Shown: piece by piece, positions 1 to 7,983 of the stretch
Position numbering within the stretch: the first letter of the stretch is position 1
Layout: each line of letters opens with the position of its first letter
Assembly (NCBI RefSeq): GCF_006658505.1
Contig: NZ_VFUZ01000007.1
Coordinates: 1-64,000 of the forward strand
Origin: Mesorhizobium sp. B2-4-15
GTDB taxonomy: Bacteria; Pseudomonadota; Alphaproteobacteria; Rhizobiales; Rhizobiaceae
Length of the DNA stretch: 64,000 nucleotides
Direction: 5' to 3'
Notes under the pieces: model-generated
Told to the model about the DNA's origin: nothing
The model's input: only the letters and a program-made list of their open reading frames with translations
Databases searched by the model: none
Program-made: the position numbers and the translations under genes

Positions 1-26
1 CATCGACAATCCGTTCGGCACGAGAT

Positions 27-65
27 TGTCACCCATGTCTTAGGTACGCTCTGTCACCCATGTCT
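27..65. repeat. Two 14-bp direct repeats resembling an insertion-sequence end
   Basis: The 14-mer TGTCACCCATGTCT occurs at 27-40 and again at 52-65, a spacing of 25 bp. Short phased repeats of this kind, starting with TG, are typical of the subterminal transposase-binding sites of IS481/IS21-type elements. No transposase lies inside the window, so if this is an element end its body lies to the left of base 1. The repeats stop about 20 bp before the 3' end of the tRNA-Lys gene. The IS family is inference; the repeat itself is directly visible. Confidence 0.5.
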
Positions 66-86
66 CCGGGCCGTACACCTGAGCGA

Positions 87-162
87 TGGTGAGCGCGATG
101 GGATTCGAACCCATGACCTACTGATTAAAAGTCAGTTGCTCTACCGGCTGAGCTACGCGCTC
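87..162 (-). tRNA. tRNA-Lys (anticodon UUU)
   Basis: Read on the minus strand, a complete 76-nt cloverleaf is visible. The 7-bp acceptor stem GAGCGCG/CGCGCTC is closed, the anticodon loop CTTTTAA carries UUU between ACTGA and TCAGT, the T-arm contains GTTCGAATC, and the 3' ACCA is encoded in the DNA. It decodes AAA and AAG. It is flanked on its 3' side by IS-like repeats, and tRNA 3' ends are frequent insertion regions, but no integrase or att duplication is visible. Confidence 0.97.
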
Positions 163-420
163 CCGCGGGCTCGAAAAGGCCGCCCCCGAAATTGCGCGGA
201 ACATAGGGAGAGTGCCGCGACCGGTCAACCGGAAAAGACGGCTCGGCAGCCGCTTCATCGCCCTAAATCGCGACCCCTTTGCCTGCTGGTACCGGTCGGG
301 CGGGCAGCACGTCAGGAGTGGGCCACGATCTTCACCCTGCCCGCCTCCCGCGGAACAAATCGCGTGCGACGTTCGTTTCCCGTCGACAGGGACGTTCGCA
401 AAACCCTCGAGGAGAATACC

Positions 421-891
421 ATGAGCAGAGTCAAATCGGGCCTTCTTGCTGTCGCCCTCTCAGCCACATTCATTGCTGCGGAGGCCGTGCCGGCCAACGC
501 CCAGCCGACCTACGTGCCCATGCCCAAGATCGCAACGCCGGACGTGCAGACGGTGCAATATCAGGAATGGAGGCGAAACCGTCCGTTCAATCGCAGTTTC
601 TCGCGCAATCGCAGCTTTGCTCGCAACGGCGACATGTATTGGAATGGCCATCGCGGCTATCGTGAATATCACCGCGGCTATCGCCGCCATGGCGACTACT
701 GGTTCCCGCTCGCGGCCTTCGCCACCGGCGCGCTGATCACTGGCGCGATCGTCAATAGCGAGAACCACCGCGTTTACGAAGGCGATGCCCACGTGCAGTG
801 GTGCTACGACCATTACCGGAGTTACCGCGCCTCGGACAATACTTTCCAGCCGAACAATGGTCCTCGCCGGGAGTGCCGCTCCCCCTACTGA
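421..891 (+). CDS. BA14K family exported protein
   Basis: The 156-residue product opens with a Sec signal peptide (basic MSRVK, hydrophobic core, probable cleavage after Ala27). An Asn/Arg/Phe-rich low-complexity part follows at about residues 46-65, then a Gly/Tyr/His/Arg-rich stretch, a hydrophobic segment near residues 92-110, and a C-terminal region with paired Trp/Cys and the GPRR-x-C ending typical of BA14K proteins. The family is named after a Brucella immunoreactive 14-kDa protein with lectin-like properties; the cellular role in other rhizobia is unknown. The start at 421 is set by the GAGGAG ribosome site just upstream. An inverted-repeat terminator follows at once, so the gene is probably monocistronic. 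Confidence 0.85.
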   Translation: MSRVKSGLLAVALSATFIAAEAVPANAQPTYVPMPKIATPDVQTVQYQEWRRNRPFNRSFSRNRSFARNGDMYWNGHRGYREYHRGYRRHGDYWFPLAAFATGALITGAIVNSENHRVYEGDAHVQWCYDHYRSYRASDNTFQPNNGPRRECRSPY

Positions 892-925
892 TTGGAGTTA
901 GCAAGGACTGCTGACGAGTCTCTTT

Positions 926-953
926 AACCCCGCGCCGGAAAGGCGCGGGGTTT
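926..953 (+). terminator. Intrinsic terminator after the BA14K gene
   Basis: A 9-bp GC stem (CCCCGCGCC / GGCGCGGGG) with a 4-5 nt loop is flanked by AA and TTT. It lies about 35 bp after the BA14K stop and just before the 3' end of the convergent DUF6882 gene, so it may serve both strands, although the T-tract is short. Confidence 0.75.
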
Positions 954-980
954 CCCATGGTGTTGAAATCGTAGACCGAA

Positions 981-1466
981 TCAATTGGCCCAACCGATAC
1001 TTTTGATGATCAGATACAGTCCACCGCTTTCGCCGCTCGGAGAGCGATAGGCGCCAAGGGCGTTGCAAATCCGCACCATTGCTCCGGTCAGTTCCCAACC
1101 GAGCGGTTCAAGGTCGTCGTTCCCGTCCGTCACATAGGCCTGGGCCAGTTCGTCTATGCCATTCTTCTCCCCGAAGGACCGAACCAGCTTTGCGTCGCCG
1201 AGGAGTTCGCCAGGCAAATTTGGATTTGCCCAGGCCCAGAGCCAGTTGTTTGCCTTGGCGCTCGTGGTGCCCGCGATCTGGATCTCGGCAATGACCTTGA
1301 CCGTTCCTTCCTCCGAGAACAGGAGCTTCCCAGTTTTCAGGTCGTAGTTATAGCGCGGCCAGGTGCCGAGGCGGAAATCCTTGTGCAGGCGCTCGTTCTT
1401 GACCTTCAGCTGTTCGAAGGCCTCGTCGCGCCAATCAGAATACCAATCTGGCTTCATTTCCCCCAC
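981..1466 (-). CDS. DUF6882 family protein, function unknown
   Basis: The protein has 161 residues, or 158 if the ATG at 1457 is used. It is soluble, acidic and Trp-rich, with no signal peptide or membrane segment. The pattern of alternating aromatic strands (WPRYNYD, LWAWANPN, GLYLIIK) matches my memory of DUF6882, a family of unknown function. The GTG at 1466 has a GGCGGA ribosome site 5 nt upstream; the internal ATG at 1457 has a purine run directly against it and looks less likely. The gene begins 19 bp after the glpK stop and is probably the last gene of the glpD-glpK transcript, with no evident metabolic link. Confidence 0.6.
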   Translation of the reverse strand: MGEMKPDWYSDWRDEAFEQLKVKNERLHKDFRLGTWPRYNYDLKTGKLLFSEEGTVKVIAEIQIAGTTSAKANNWLWAWANPNLPGELLGDAKLVRSFGEKNGIDELAQAYVTDGNDDLEPLGWELTGAMVRICNALGAYRSPSGESGGLYLIIKSIGWAN

Positions 1467-1485
1467 ATCAATCCGCCCATGTCCC

Positions 1486-2976
1486 TTATTGCGAGCTCAG
1501 CGTCCTGCGCACGGCATCGCGCCAGCCTGCCAGTTTGGCGGATCGTGTGGCGACGTCCATGTCCGGTTTGAATCGCCGGTCGAGCGCCCAGGTCTTGGCG
1601 AATTCCTTCGCCTTGGGCCACACGCCTGCCTTCGAGCCGGCGAGCCAGGCCGCACCCAGCGCGGTCGTCTCCAGTATGGTCGGGCGGTCGACCGGCGCGT
1701 CGAGTATGTCGGCCAGGCGCTGCATCGTCCAGTCCGACGCCACCATGCCGCCATCCACGCGAAGCACCGTGGCTGCGGCGCCTTTCCAGTCCTTGTGCAT
1801 GGCGTCCAGCAGGTCGCGGGTCTGGTAGGCGACGGATTCGAGCGCCGCGCGGGCGAATTCCGCCGGGCCGGAATTGCGGGTCAGCCCAAAAATGGCGCCG
1901 CGCGCCTCCGCGTCCCAATGCGGCGCGCCCAATCCGACGAAGGCCGGCACCAGATAGACGTTCTGCGTCGGATCGGCCTCGGCAGCCAGTTTGCCGCTCT
2001 GCTCGGCCTTGCCGATCACCTTGATGCCGTCGCGCAACCATTGCACGGCGGCCCCGGCTATGAAGATCGAGCCTTCCAGCGCATAGGTCGTCTTGCCGTT
2101 CAGCCGATAGGCAATGGTGGTCAGCAGCCGGTTCCTTGAACGCACCAGATCGCCGCCGGTGTTGAGCAGCGCGAAGCAGCCTGTGCCATAGGTGGATTTC
2201 ATCATGCCTGGCTCGAAGCAGGCCTGGCCGATGGTCGCGGCATGCTGGTCGCCGGCGACACCGAGGATTCTTATCTCGGCGCCAAACAGGCTTTTATCCG
2301 TGAATCCATAGTCATCGGCGCAATCCTTCACTTCGGGCAGCATCGCGGCGGGAATGCGCAGGATCGAAAGCAGTTCATCGTCCCAAATATTCTCAGCGAT
2401 GTTGTAGACAAGCGTGCGCGAGGCGTTGGTGGCGTCGGTGGCATGGACCTTGCCGCCGGTCAGCCGCCAGATCAGGAAGCAGTCGATGGTGCCGGCCAGC
2501 AATTCGCCTTTCTCGGCGCGCCGCCTTGCGCCCCTCACCTTGTCGAGCATCCAAGCGATCTTGGTGCCGGAGAAATAGGGATCGAGCAGCAACCCTGTCT
2601 TGCGCGTGAATTTCTCTTCCAATCCCCGCTTCTTCAGCTTCTGGCAAAGCGGCGCGGTGCGCCGGTCCTGCCATACGACTGCGTTGTGGACCGCCTTGCC
2701 GGTCGCCTTGTCCCAGATGACGACGGTCTCGCGCTGGTTGGTGATGCCGAGCGCGGCCACCTCGGACGCATCTCGGCCGGCGCTGTTCAGCGCGGCCTTC
2801 ACGGTCGTCACGACGCTTGCCCAGATTTCTTCCGGATCATGCTCGACCCAACCGGATGCCGGATAGTGCTGGGTGAATTCCTGCTGGCCGGTGCCCACGA
2901 CCTTCATCTGGCCATCGAACAGAATTGCCCGGGTTGATGTCGTGCCCTGGTCGATTGCCAGCACAAAACCGCTCAT
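1486..2976 (-). CDS. glpK: Glycerol kinase
   Basis: The 496-residue product matches the usual length of FGGY-family glycerol kinases. It phosphorylates glycerol to sn-glycerol 3-phosphate in the cytoplasm. The N-terminal phosphate-binding motif DQGTTSTR is at residues 9-16; the body carries the substrate-region [11 protein letters not shown], the [14 protein letters not shown] signature and the C-terminal lobe segment [18 protein letters not shown]. The ATG is preceded by a strong GGAGGA site. It lies 131 bp downstream of glpD in the same direction, so product and next enzyme are probably co-transcribed and under the neighbouring GlpR repressor. Confidence 0.95.
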   Translation of the reverse strand: MSGFVLAIDQGTTSTRAILFDGQMKVVGTGQQEFTQHYPASGWVEHDPEEIWASVVTTVKAALNSAGRDASEVAALGITNQRETVVIWDKATGKAVHNAVVWQDRRTAPLCQKLKKRGLEEKFTRKTGLLLDPYFSGTKIAWMLDKVRGARRRAEKGELLAGTIDCFLIWRLTGGKVHATDATNASRTLVYNIAENIWDDELLSILRIPAAMLPEVKDCADDYGFTDKSLFGAEIRILGVAGDQHAATIGQACFEPGMMKSTYGTGCFALLNTGGDLVRSRNRLLTTIAYRLNGKTTYALEGSIFIAGAAVQWLRDGIKVIGKAEQSGKLAAEADPTQNVYLVPAFVGLGAPHWDAEARGAIFGLTRNSGPAEFARAALESVAYQTRDLLDAMHKDWKGAAATVLRVDGGMVASDWTMQRLADILDAPVDRPTILETTALGAAWLAGSKAGVWPKAKEFAKTWALDRRFKPDMDVATRSAKLAGWRDAVRRTLSSQ

Positions 2977-3107
2977 TCAAACGTCCTCCGCTTGATATAA
3001 AGAAGGGAGACGGGCAACATGCCGCCTCCCCCAATTTCACACGGGCGCGAGCGCCCGCATAGGATCGTTTCTGTTTCTGCCAGCTCTCGAGTTCAAAACC
3101 TTTTCGT

Positions 3108-4631
3108 TCAGGCAGCGGCTACATGCCGCCGGCTTAGACCGCTCATGAATTCATCGAGTGCCGCGACCTGCTCGCGGTTGAGATGCAGGCCTCGCTTGGT
3201 CCGGCGCCACAGCACATCTTCCGATGTGACCGCCCATTCGTTTTCAACGAGATAGCGTACCTCGGCCTCGTAGAGGTCGCCGCCGAAATAGCGGCCGAGC
3301 TCGGCATTCGACTTTGCCAAGCCGAGCAGAACCTGAGCGCGCGTCCCGTAAAGCCGGGTCAGGCGGCGAGCGAGGCGCGCGTCGAGGAACGGATAGGCGG
3401 CCTTCAGCTTCGCCACTTGCGCGTCGAACCCGGTGGCCGGGAAATCGCCGCCCGGCAAGGGGGCGTTGGCGGTCCATGGCTTGCCGCGCTTGCCGAGGAA
3501 CCCCTCGATCTTCTCCAGCATCGATTCCGACAGCCGGCGGTAGGTGGTGATCTTGCCGCCGAAGGCATTGACGATCGGCGCGGCCCCCTCGCCGCCATCG
3601 GCCTTCAGCACATAGTCGCGCGTTGCTTCCTGCGCCTTGGAGGCACCGTCATCATAGAGCGGACGCACGGCCGAATAGGTCCAGACGATGTCCGAGCGCT
3701 TGACGGGCTGGGCGAAATATTCGCTGGCCGCGGCGCAGAGATAGTCGATCTCGGCATCGCTGATCTTCACGTCGTGCGGATCGCCGGGATAATCCTGGTC
3801 GGTGGTGCCGACCAGCGTGAACTCTTCCTCGTACGGAATGGCGAAAATGACGCGGCCATCCTTGTTCTGGAAAAAATAAGCGCGCGGATCGTCGAATTTC
3901 TTGGCGATGACGATATGGCTGCCCTGCACGAGGCGGACATTGTGCACATCGTTGAGGCCGACGACGTCGGAGAGCACGTGGTCGACCCACGGTCCGGCGG
4001 CATTGACCAGCAATCGGGCCCTGATCTCCTCGGTATCGCCGGTCTGCTGGTTCTCGATCTTGATCACCCACATGCCGCCTTCACGACGGGCTCCGACCAC
4101 CTTCGTGCGGGTCCGGATCGTCGCGCCGCGATCGGCGGCATCGCGTGCGTTGAGCGCCACCAGGCGCGCATCATTGACCCAGCCGTCTGAATATTCGAAA
4201 GCCTTTTTGAACAATGGTTTCAGAGGTTTGGTCGCCGGATCGCTCGCCATGTCGAGTGTCCTGGTCGATGGCAGCAATTTGCGCCCGCCAATGTGGTCGT
4301 AGAGGAACAGGCCGAGCCTGATCAGCCAGGCGGGACGCAGGCCCTTGGCACAGGGCAGCACGAAGCGCATCGGCCAGATGATGTGCGGCGCGTTCTTCCA
4401 CAGAACCTCGCGCTCCATCAGCGCCTCGCGCACCAGGCGGAATTCGTAGAATTCGAGGTAGCGCAGGCCGCCATGGATCAGCTTGGTCGAGCCGGAGGAG
4501 GTTCCGCTGGCAAGGTCGTTCATCTCTGCCAAAAAGACCGAAAACCCGCGCCCGACGGCATCACGGGCAATGCCGCAGCCGTTGATGCCGCCACCTATGA
4601 CGAAGATGTCACGGATTGAAGATGCGTCCAC
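3108..4631 (-). CDS. glpD: Aerobic glycerol-3-phosphate dehydrogenase
   Basis: This FAD-dependent, membrane-associated enzyme oxidises glycerol 3-phosphate to dihydroxyacetone phosphate and passes electrons to quinone. The 507-residue product carries the Rossmann motif GGGINGCG at residues 13-20, followed by the DAO-fold signature STKLIHGGLRYLE. A C-terminal region ends in a Leu-rich helix typical of GlpD. I chose the GTG at 4631 because GTGGAGG sits 5 nt upstream; an upstream in-frame GTG at 4658 would add nine residues but has a poorly spaced site. It is first in the glpD-glpK transcript, behind a promoter with repeated TTCG motifs, and divergent in logic though not in direction from glpR. 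Confidence 0.95.
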   Translation of the reverse strand: MDASSIRDIFVIGGGINGCGIARDAVGRGFSVFLAEMNDLASGTSSGSTKLIHGGLRYLEFYEFRLVREALMEREVLWKNAPHIIWPMRFVLPCAKGLRPAWLIRLGLFLYDHIGGRKLLPSTRTLDMASDPATKPLKPLFKKAFEYSDGWVNDARLVALNARDAADRGATIRTRTKVVGARREGGMWVIKIENQQTGDTEEIRARLLVNAAGPWVDHVLSDVVGLNDVHNVRLVQGSHIVIAKKFDDPRAYFFQNKDGRVIFAIPYEEEFTLVGTTDQDYPGDPHDVKISDAEIDYLCAAASEYFAQPVKRSDIVWTYSAVRPLYDDGASKAQEATRDYVLKADGGEGAAPIVNAFGGKITTYRRLSESMLEKIEGFLGKRGKPWTANAPLPGGDFPATGFDAQVAKLKAAYPFLDARLARRLTRLYGTRAQVLLGLAKSNAELGRYFGGDLYEAEVRYLVENEWAVTSEDVLWRRTKRGLHLNREQVAALDEFMSGLSRRHVAAA

Positions 4632-4688
4632 AAAGCCCTCCACGATTTCGCACTGCACCTTCTGGGCATTTAGCGAAACCGTAGCGGA

Positions 4689-4722
4689 ATTATTTCGAAC
4701 CGATAACGAATGTCAAACGAAA
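4689..4722 (-). promoter_or_regulatory. glpD promoter with three TTCG motifs at 11-bp spacing (probable GlpR operator)
   Basis: On the minus strand TTGACA (4716-4711) and AATAAT (4694-4689) are separated by 16 bp, close to the sigma70 consensus. TTCG occurs at 4721-4718, 4710-4707 and 4699-4696, exactly 11 bp apart, so all three face one side of the helix and overlap the -35 box and spacer. DeoR/GlpR repressors are known to bind tandem TTCG-type motifs in proteobacteria. The predicted transcript would have a leader of about 50 nt before the glpD GTG. Confidence 0.7.
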
Positions 4723-4756
4723 TATCGCAGAGCCCTAGCGATGGCAGTGCCGCTTT

Positions 4757-5524
4757 TCAGCCGAGTGCCGTCTCGATTAGCTGGACCTCGGCCTCCTGGC
4801 AGATTTTGCGCACCGACGGGATATCGCAGCGGTCGGTGATGAAAGTGTTGACCTGCGACAGATGGCCGATGCGCACCGGCGCAGTGCGTTCGAACTTGGT
4901 CTGGTCGGATACCAGGATGACGTGCCTGGCATTGGCGATGATCGCCTGCGCCACCTTCACTTCGCGAAAATCGAAGTCGAGCAACGCGCCGTCATGGTCG
5001 ATGGCCGAGGCACCAATGACGGCATAGTCGACCTTGAATTGCCTGATGAAGTCGACCGCCGCCTCACCGACGACGCCGCCGTCCGAGCCGCGGACCACGC
5101 CACCGGCAATCACAACCTCGATCGAGGGATAGATACGCATCCTATTGGCAACATTGATGTTATTGGTTATCACCATCAAGCCGTTGTGATCGAGCAAGGC
5201 CTTGCTGACCGCCTCCGTCGTTGTGCCGATGTTGATGAACAGGGAGGCGTTGTCGGGGATCAGCCTGGCCGCGGCACGGCCGATCGATTCCTTCTCTTCG
5301 GCGGCGATCTTGCGCCTGGCCTCATACTCCATGTTCTCGATGCCGGACGGGAACAAGGCGCCACCATGGATGCGCGAAAGCAGCCGCTGGTCGCACAAAT
5401 CGTTGAGGTCCTTGCGTATGGTCTGCGGAGTCACGTTGAAATGCGTGGCCAGATCGTCGACCAGCACGCGTCCATGGTCCTTCGCCATCTGGACGATCTC
5501 GGCATGGCGCGGCGACAGATACAT
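4757..5524 (-). CDS. glpR: DeoR-family repressor of glycerol metabolism
   Basis: The 255-residue product has the DeoR plan: an N-terminal winged helix-turn-helix at about residues 20-45 containing TPQTIRKDLNDL, the linker RIHGGA near residue 55, and a C-terminal sugar-phosphate-binding DeoRC domain with the NIGTTTEAVSKAL and IGASAID segments. GlpR of this family represses glp genes and is released by glycerol 3-phosphate. The ATG has a GGGGAG site 7 nt upstream. Position directly before glpD and the operator-like repeats between them support the glp assignment over other DeoR regulators. Confidence 0.88.
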   Translation of the reverse strand: MYLSPRHAEIVQMAKDHGRVLVDDLATHFNVTPQTIRKDLNDLCDQRLLSRIHGGALFPSGIENMEYEARRKIAAEEKESIGRAAARLIPDNASLFINIGTTTEAVSKALLDHNGLMVITNNINVANRMRIYPSIEVVIAGGVVRGSDGGVVGEAAVDFIRQFKVDYAVIGASAIDHDGALLDFDFREVKVAQAIIANARHVILVSDQTKFERTAPVRIGHLSQVNTFITDRCDIPSVRKICQEAEVQLIETALG

Positions 5525-5538
5525 CGGGTTAGCTCCCC

Positions 5539-5573
5539 TTTTCGTTTTTCTTGTCTATAGCTGAAAACGAAAG
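5539..5573 (-). promoter_or_regulatory. Inverted TTTCGTTTT repeat upstream of glpR
   Basis: Just upstream of the glpR ribosome site, TTTTCGTTTTTC (5539-5550) faces GAAAACGAAAG (5563-5573), giving two arms of about ten bases around a 12-nt spacer containing TATAG. The same TTCG core appears in the glpD promoter, so autoregulation by GlpR is the simplest reading. That is inference from shared motif and position. Confidence 0.5.
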
Positions 5574-5652
5574 CAGTGAAAAGGCGTGAGCCGGCCAACG
5601 GAAATTGGCTGCGTGCGGATGCAGGCGGGAACGCAACCTCGCCCGGGCCGGA

Positions 5653-7065
5653 TCAGGCCATGCCGCGCGCGATTTCCCTGATGACGGCAAAAGCCACATC
5701 GACATCTTCAGCGGTCGCTTCGAACTGCCCGACCTGGAAGCGAATTGCCACCCGCCCATCGACCCGCGTCTGCGTCAGATAGATTCGGCCATCATCGTTG
5801 ATCGCATTGACCAGCCGCAGATTGTGCTCATCGTCATCGGCGCTTGAGGCCGGCTTGTGCCGGAACGAAAACAGCGACAGCATCGGTTGGCTGACGATCT
5901 CGAAATCAGCCTCCCCGGCCAGCCGGGCGGCAAGGCCTTCGCTCCAGGCGACATGGTTGCGGATCATGGCGCGCAGGTTTTCCAGCCCATGCGCACGCAA
6001 CAGGAACCACAGTTTCAGGGCACGGAAGCGTCGGCCGAGCGGCACTGACCATTCGGAATAGTTGATGACGCCGTCGTGGCCATGGGTCTTCAAATAGTCC
6101 GGCTTGATGGCCAGCGTCCTGACATGGCTTTCCGGGTCGCGCAGGAACTGGATCGAACAGTCGAACTGCGCGCCCAGCCATTTGTGCGGATTGAAGACGA
6201 TCGAATCCGCACCTTCGATACCTGTCCAGAAGTGCCGGTACTCCGGACAGATCATCGCCGACCCGGCCCATGCGGCATCGACATGAAGGTAAAGGCCATA
6301 CCGCCTGGCGACGGCGGCTACGCCGGAGATGTCGTCGGTGCCGCCAGTGCTTGTGCCGCCAACACAGGCGATGATGCCCGCCGGCAGCAGGCCCGCATTC
6401 CTGTCGGCGACGATCGCCGCTTCAAGAGCTGCGGTGTCCATTGCGCGAAAGCGACCTGCCACCGGGATGCGGACAAGATTGTCCTCGCCGATACCGGCAA
6501 CCCATATTGCGCGGTCGATCGACGTGTGCACCTGGTCGGAGGAATAGATGCGCAACCGCGCCTGCCCGGCCAGTCCCTTCTTGTTGCCCTGCCAGTCCAG
6601 CGCCCGCTCGCGCATGGTCAGCACCGCGTTGAGCGTCGCCGACGAGGCCGAATCCTGGATCACGCCGGAGAACCCTTCCGGCAGGCCGAGCGCTTGGCGC
6701 ATCCAGTCGACGGTGCGCGTTTCAAGCTCGGTTGCCGCCGGAGAGGTCTGCCAGAGCATGCATTGCGCGGCCATCGCCGAAACCAGATACTCGGCCACCA
6801 CCGAGACCGGCGCGGCGTTGGCCGGAAAGTAGGCGAAGAAGCGCGGATGCTGCCAATGCGTCATGCCGGGCACGATCTTCGCTTCGAAATCGGCGAAGAT
6901 CGTGTCCATCGGCTCCGAAGCTTCGGGTGGAGAGGCTTCGATGCTCCTGAATATCTTGCCCGGGGCAATCGCTGGCCGCACCGGCCGGTCGCGCAGGCTG
7001 GCGCGATAGTCGGCGCCCCAGTCGGCGGCTCGCCTCGACCAGTCGCGGAACTCTTCATTGTCCAT
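5653..7065 (-). CDS. PLP-dependent group II (aromatic-type) amino acid decarboxylase
   Basis: The 470-residue product belongs to the fold-I pyridoxal phosphate decarboxylases (aromatic L-amino acid/tyrosine/glutamate group). The Schiff-base lysine is Lys295 in NPHKW, the PLP-pyridine aspartate is Asp263 in HVDAAWAG, and His180 in SSDQVHTS should stack on the cofactor ring. The N-terminal segment HPRFFAYFPANAAPVS resembles aromatic amino acid decarboxylases and not GadB. The exact substrate cannot be read from the sequence. A perfect 12-bp palindrome lies about 55 bp upstream of the start. No transporter for a substrate is adjacent, and the gene appears monocistronic. Confidence 0.85.
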   Translation of the reverse strand: MDNEEFRDWSRRAADWGADYRASLRDRPVRPAIAPGKIFRSIEASPPEASEPMDTIFADFEAKIVPGMTHWQHPRFFAYFPANAAPVSVVAEYLVSAMAAQCMLWQTSPAATELETRTVDWMRQALGLPEGFSGVIQDSASSATLNAVLTMRERALDWQGNKKGLAGQARLRIYSSDQVHTSIDRAIWVAGIGEDNLVRIPVAGRFRAMDTAALEAAIVADRNAGLLPAGIIACVGGTSTGGTDDISGVAAVARRYGLYLHVDAAWAGSAMICPEYRHFWTGIEGADSIVFNPHKWLGAQFDCSIQFLRDPESHVRTLAIKPDYLKTHGHDGVINYSEWSVPLGRRFRALKLWFLLRAHGLENLRAMIRNHVAWSEGLAARLAGEADFEIVSQPMLSLFSFRHKPASSADDDEHNLRLVNAINDDGRIYLTQTRVDGRVAIRFQVGQFEATAEDVDVAFAVIREIARGMA

Positions 7066-7117
7066 GCTCTTCTCCCAACAGCCGGCGAGCGGGCTGGTTG
7101 CCCTAGCCGTCTTTTGA

Positions 7118-7129
7118 TTAACATGTTAA
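7118..7129. promoter_or_regulatory. Perfect 12-bp palindrome TTAACATGTTAA upstream of the decarboxylase gene
   Basis: The palindrome TTAACATGTTAA sits in the 100-bp gap between the Anbu gene stop and the decarboxylase start, about 53 bp upstream of the decarboxylase ATG. In this GC-rich DNA an uninterrupted 12-bp AT-rich dyad is conspicuous and could be an operator. No regulator is encoded next to it. Confidence 0.4.
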
Positions 7130-7165
7130 ATAGAATGGGGCAATCGGCGAGGCCTCGCGGCAGCA

Positions 7166-7897
7166 CTATCCCGGGAAGTCCGGCAGGCTGGCAAAGGCTG
7201 ACTTCAACGCATTCGACCAGCCTTCGGAAATAGCGCGGTAATATTGGTCGTCCTGGCCGATCCGTTTCTTCAGGCCGACCTGGAAAGCATCCTTCTCCAG
7301 GAACAGAAGGTCGAGCGGCAAACCAACCGACAGGTTCGACTTCAACGTCGAATCAAATGACACCAGAAGCAGCTTCACGGTCTCGGCAAGACTCATCGTC
7401 CGCTCATAGGCGCGGATGATGATCGGCTTGCCGTATTTGGTCTCGCCGATCTGGAAGAATGGAGTGTCGTCGGTTGATTCGATGAAATTGCCTTCCGGAT
7501 AGATCATGAACAGCCGTGGCGGGCTGCCCTTGATCTGTCCACCCAGGATGAAGGAAGCATTGAAGTAGGAATCGGCCTTCTCGCCGACAGGCGACGAATG
7601 GGCGATCACCTCCTTGACCGTGTCGCCGACCAGCCGCACCGTCTGATACATCGACGGTGTTTCGAGCAGCGTGGCATGGCGGTCCGCCACGGCCTTGGTG
7701 CGCTCCTCGAGGAGGCTGACCACGGCCTGTGTCGTCGCCAGATTGCCGGCGGACATCAGCACGATGACGCGCTCGCCCGGCTGTTCCCAGACATGCATCT
7801 TCTTGAAAGTCGAGATCGAATCCATGCCGGCATTGGTGCGCGTGTCCGACATAAACACGAGCCCGCGATCGATCTTCAGGCCGACGCAATAGGTCAT
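7166..7897 (-). CDS. Anbu: proteasome-type N-terminal nucleophile peptidase
   Basis: The 243-residue product resembles the ancestral beta-subunit (Anbu/BPH) peptidases related to the 20S proteasome and HslV. Starting at 7897 gives MTYCVG, so Thr2 becomes the N-terminal nucleophile after Met removal, and the following LKIDRGLVFMSDTRTN fits the beta-subunit core strand with the usual Asp and Lys neighbours. An AGAAGAG ribosome site precedes this ATG; an upstream in-frame start at 7921 would bury the catalytic Thr and is rejected. It is the last gene of a four-gene cluster with transglutaminase-like, alpha-E and ATP-grasp proteins, the classical Anbu neighbourhood. Substrates are unknown. Confidence 0.88.
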   Translation of the reverse strand: MTYCVGLKIDRGLVFMSDTRTNAGMDSISTFKKMHVWEQPGERVIVLMSAGNLATTQAVVSLLEERTKAVADRHATLLETPSMYQTVRLVGDTVKEVIAHSSPVGEKADSYFNASFILGGQIKGSPPRLFMIYPEGNFIESTDDTPFFQIGETKYGKPIIIRAYERTMSLAETVKLLLVSFDSTLKSNLSVGLPLDLLFLEKDAFQVGLKKRIGQDDQYYRAISEGWSNALKSAFASLPDFPG

Positions 7898-7917
7898 GGA
7901 ATCTCTTCTAGAGTGAC

Positions 7918-7961
7918 GCAATTCCGGACGGAAAACCGTTTCACACTTTTCCTGGAATTGC
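7918..7961. repeat. 44-bp dispersed palindromic element, copy 1
   Basis: GCAATTCC and GGAATTGC cap a 44-bp element between the transglutaminase and Anbu genes. The reverse complement of 54657-54700 has the same length and agrees at 38 of 44 positions by hand alignment. The sequence is of the type commonly scattered between genes in rhizobial genomes (RIME-like). It lies within a probable operon, so it would form an RNA hairpin in the transcript. Confidence 0.75.
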
Positions 7962-7983
7962 TTGAGCGGCGAATCCTGAGGGA

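Noticed and set aside
87..162. tRNA-Lys as the end of an integrative element inside the window
   Set aside because: No integrase and no duplicated tRNA 3' end were found in the window; the IS-like repeats point to the left, outside it.
3042..3057. CGGGCGC/GCGCCCG hairpin between glpD and glpK
   Set aside because: The loop is only two bases and no T-tract follows; it is unlikely to terminate the glpD-glpK transcript.
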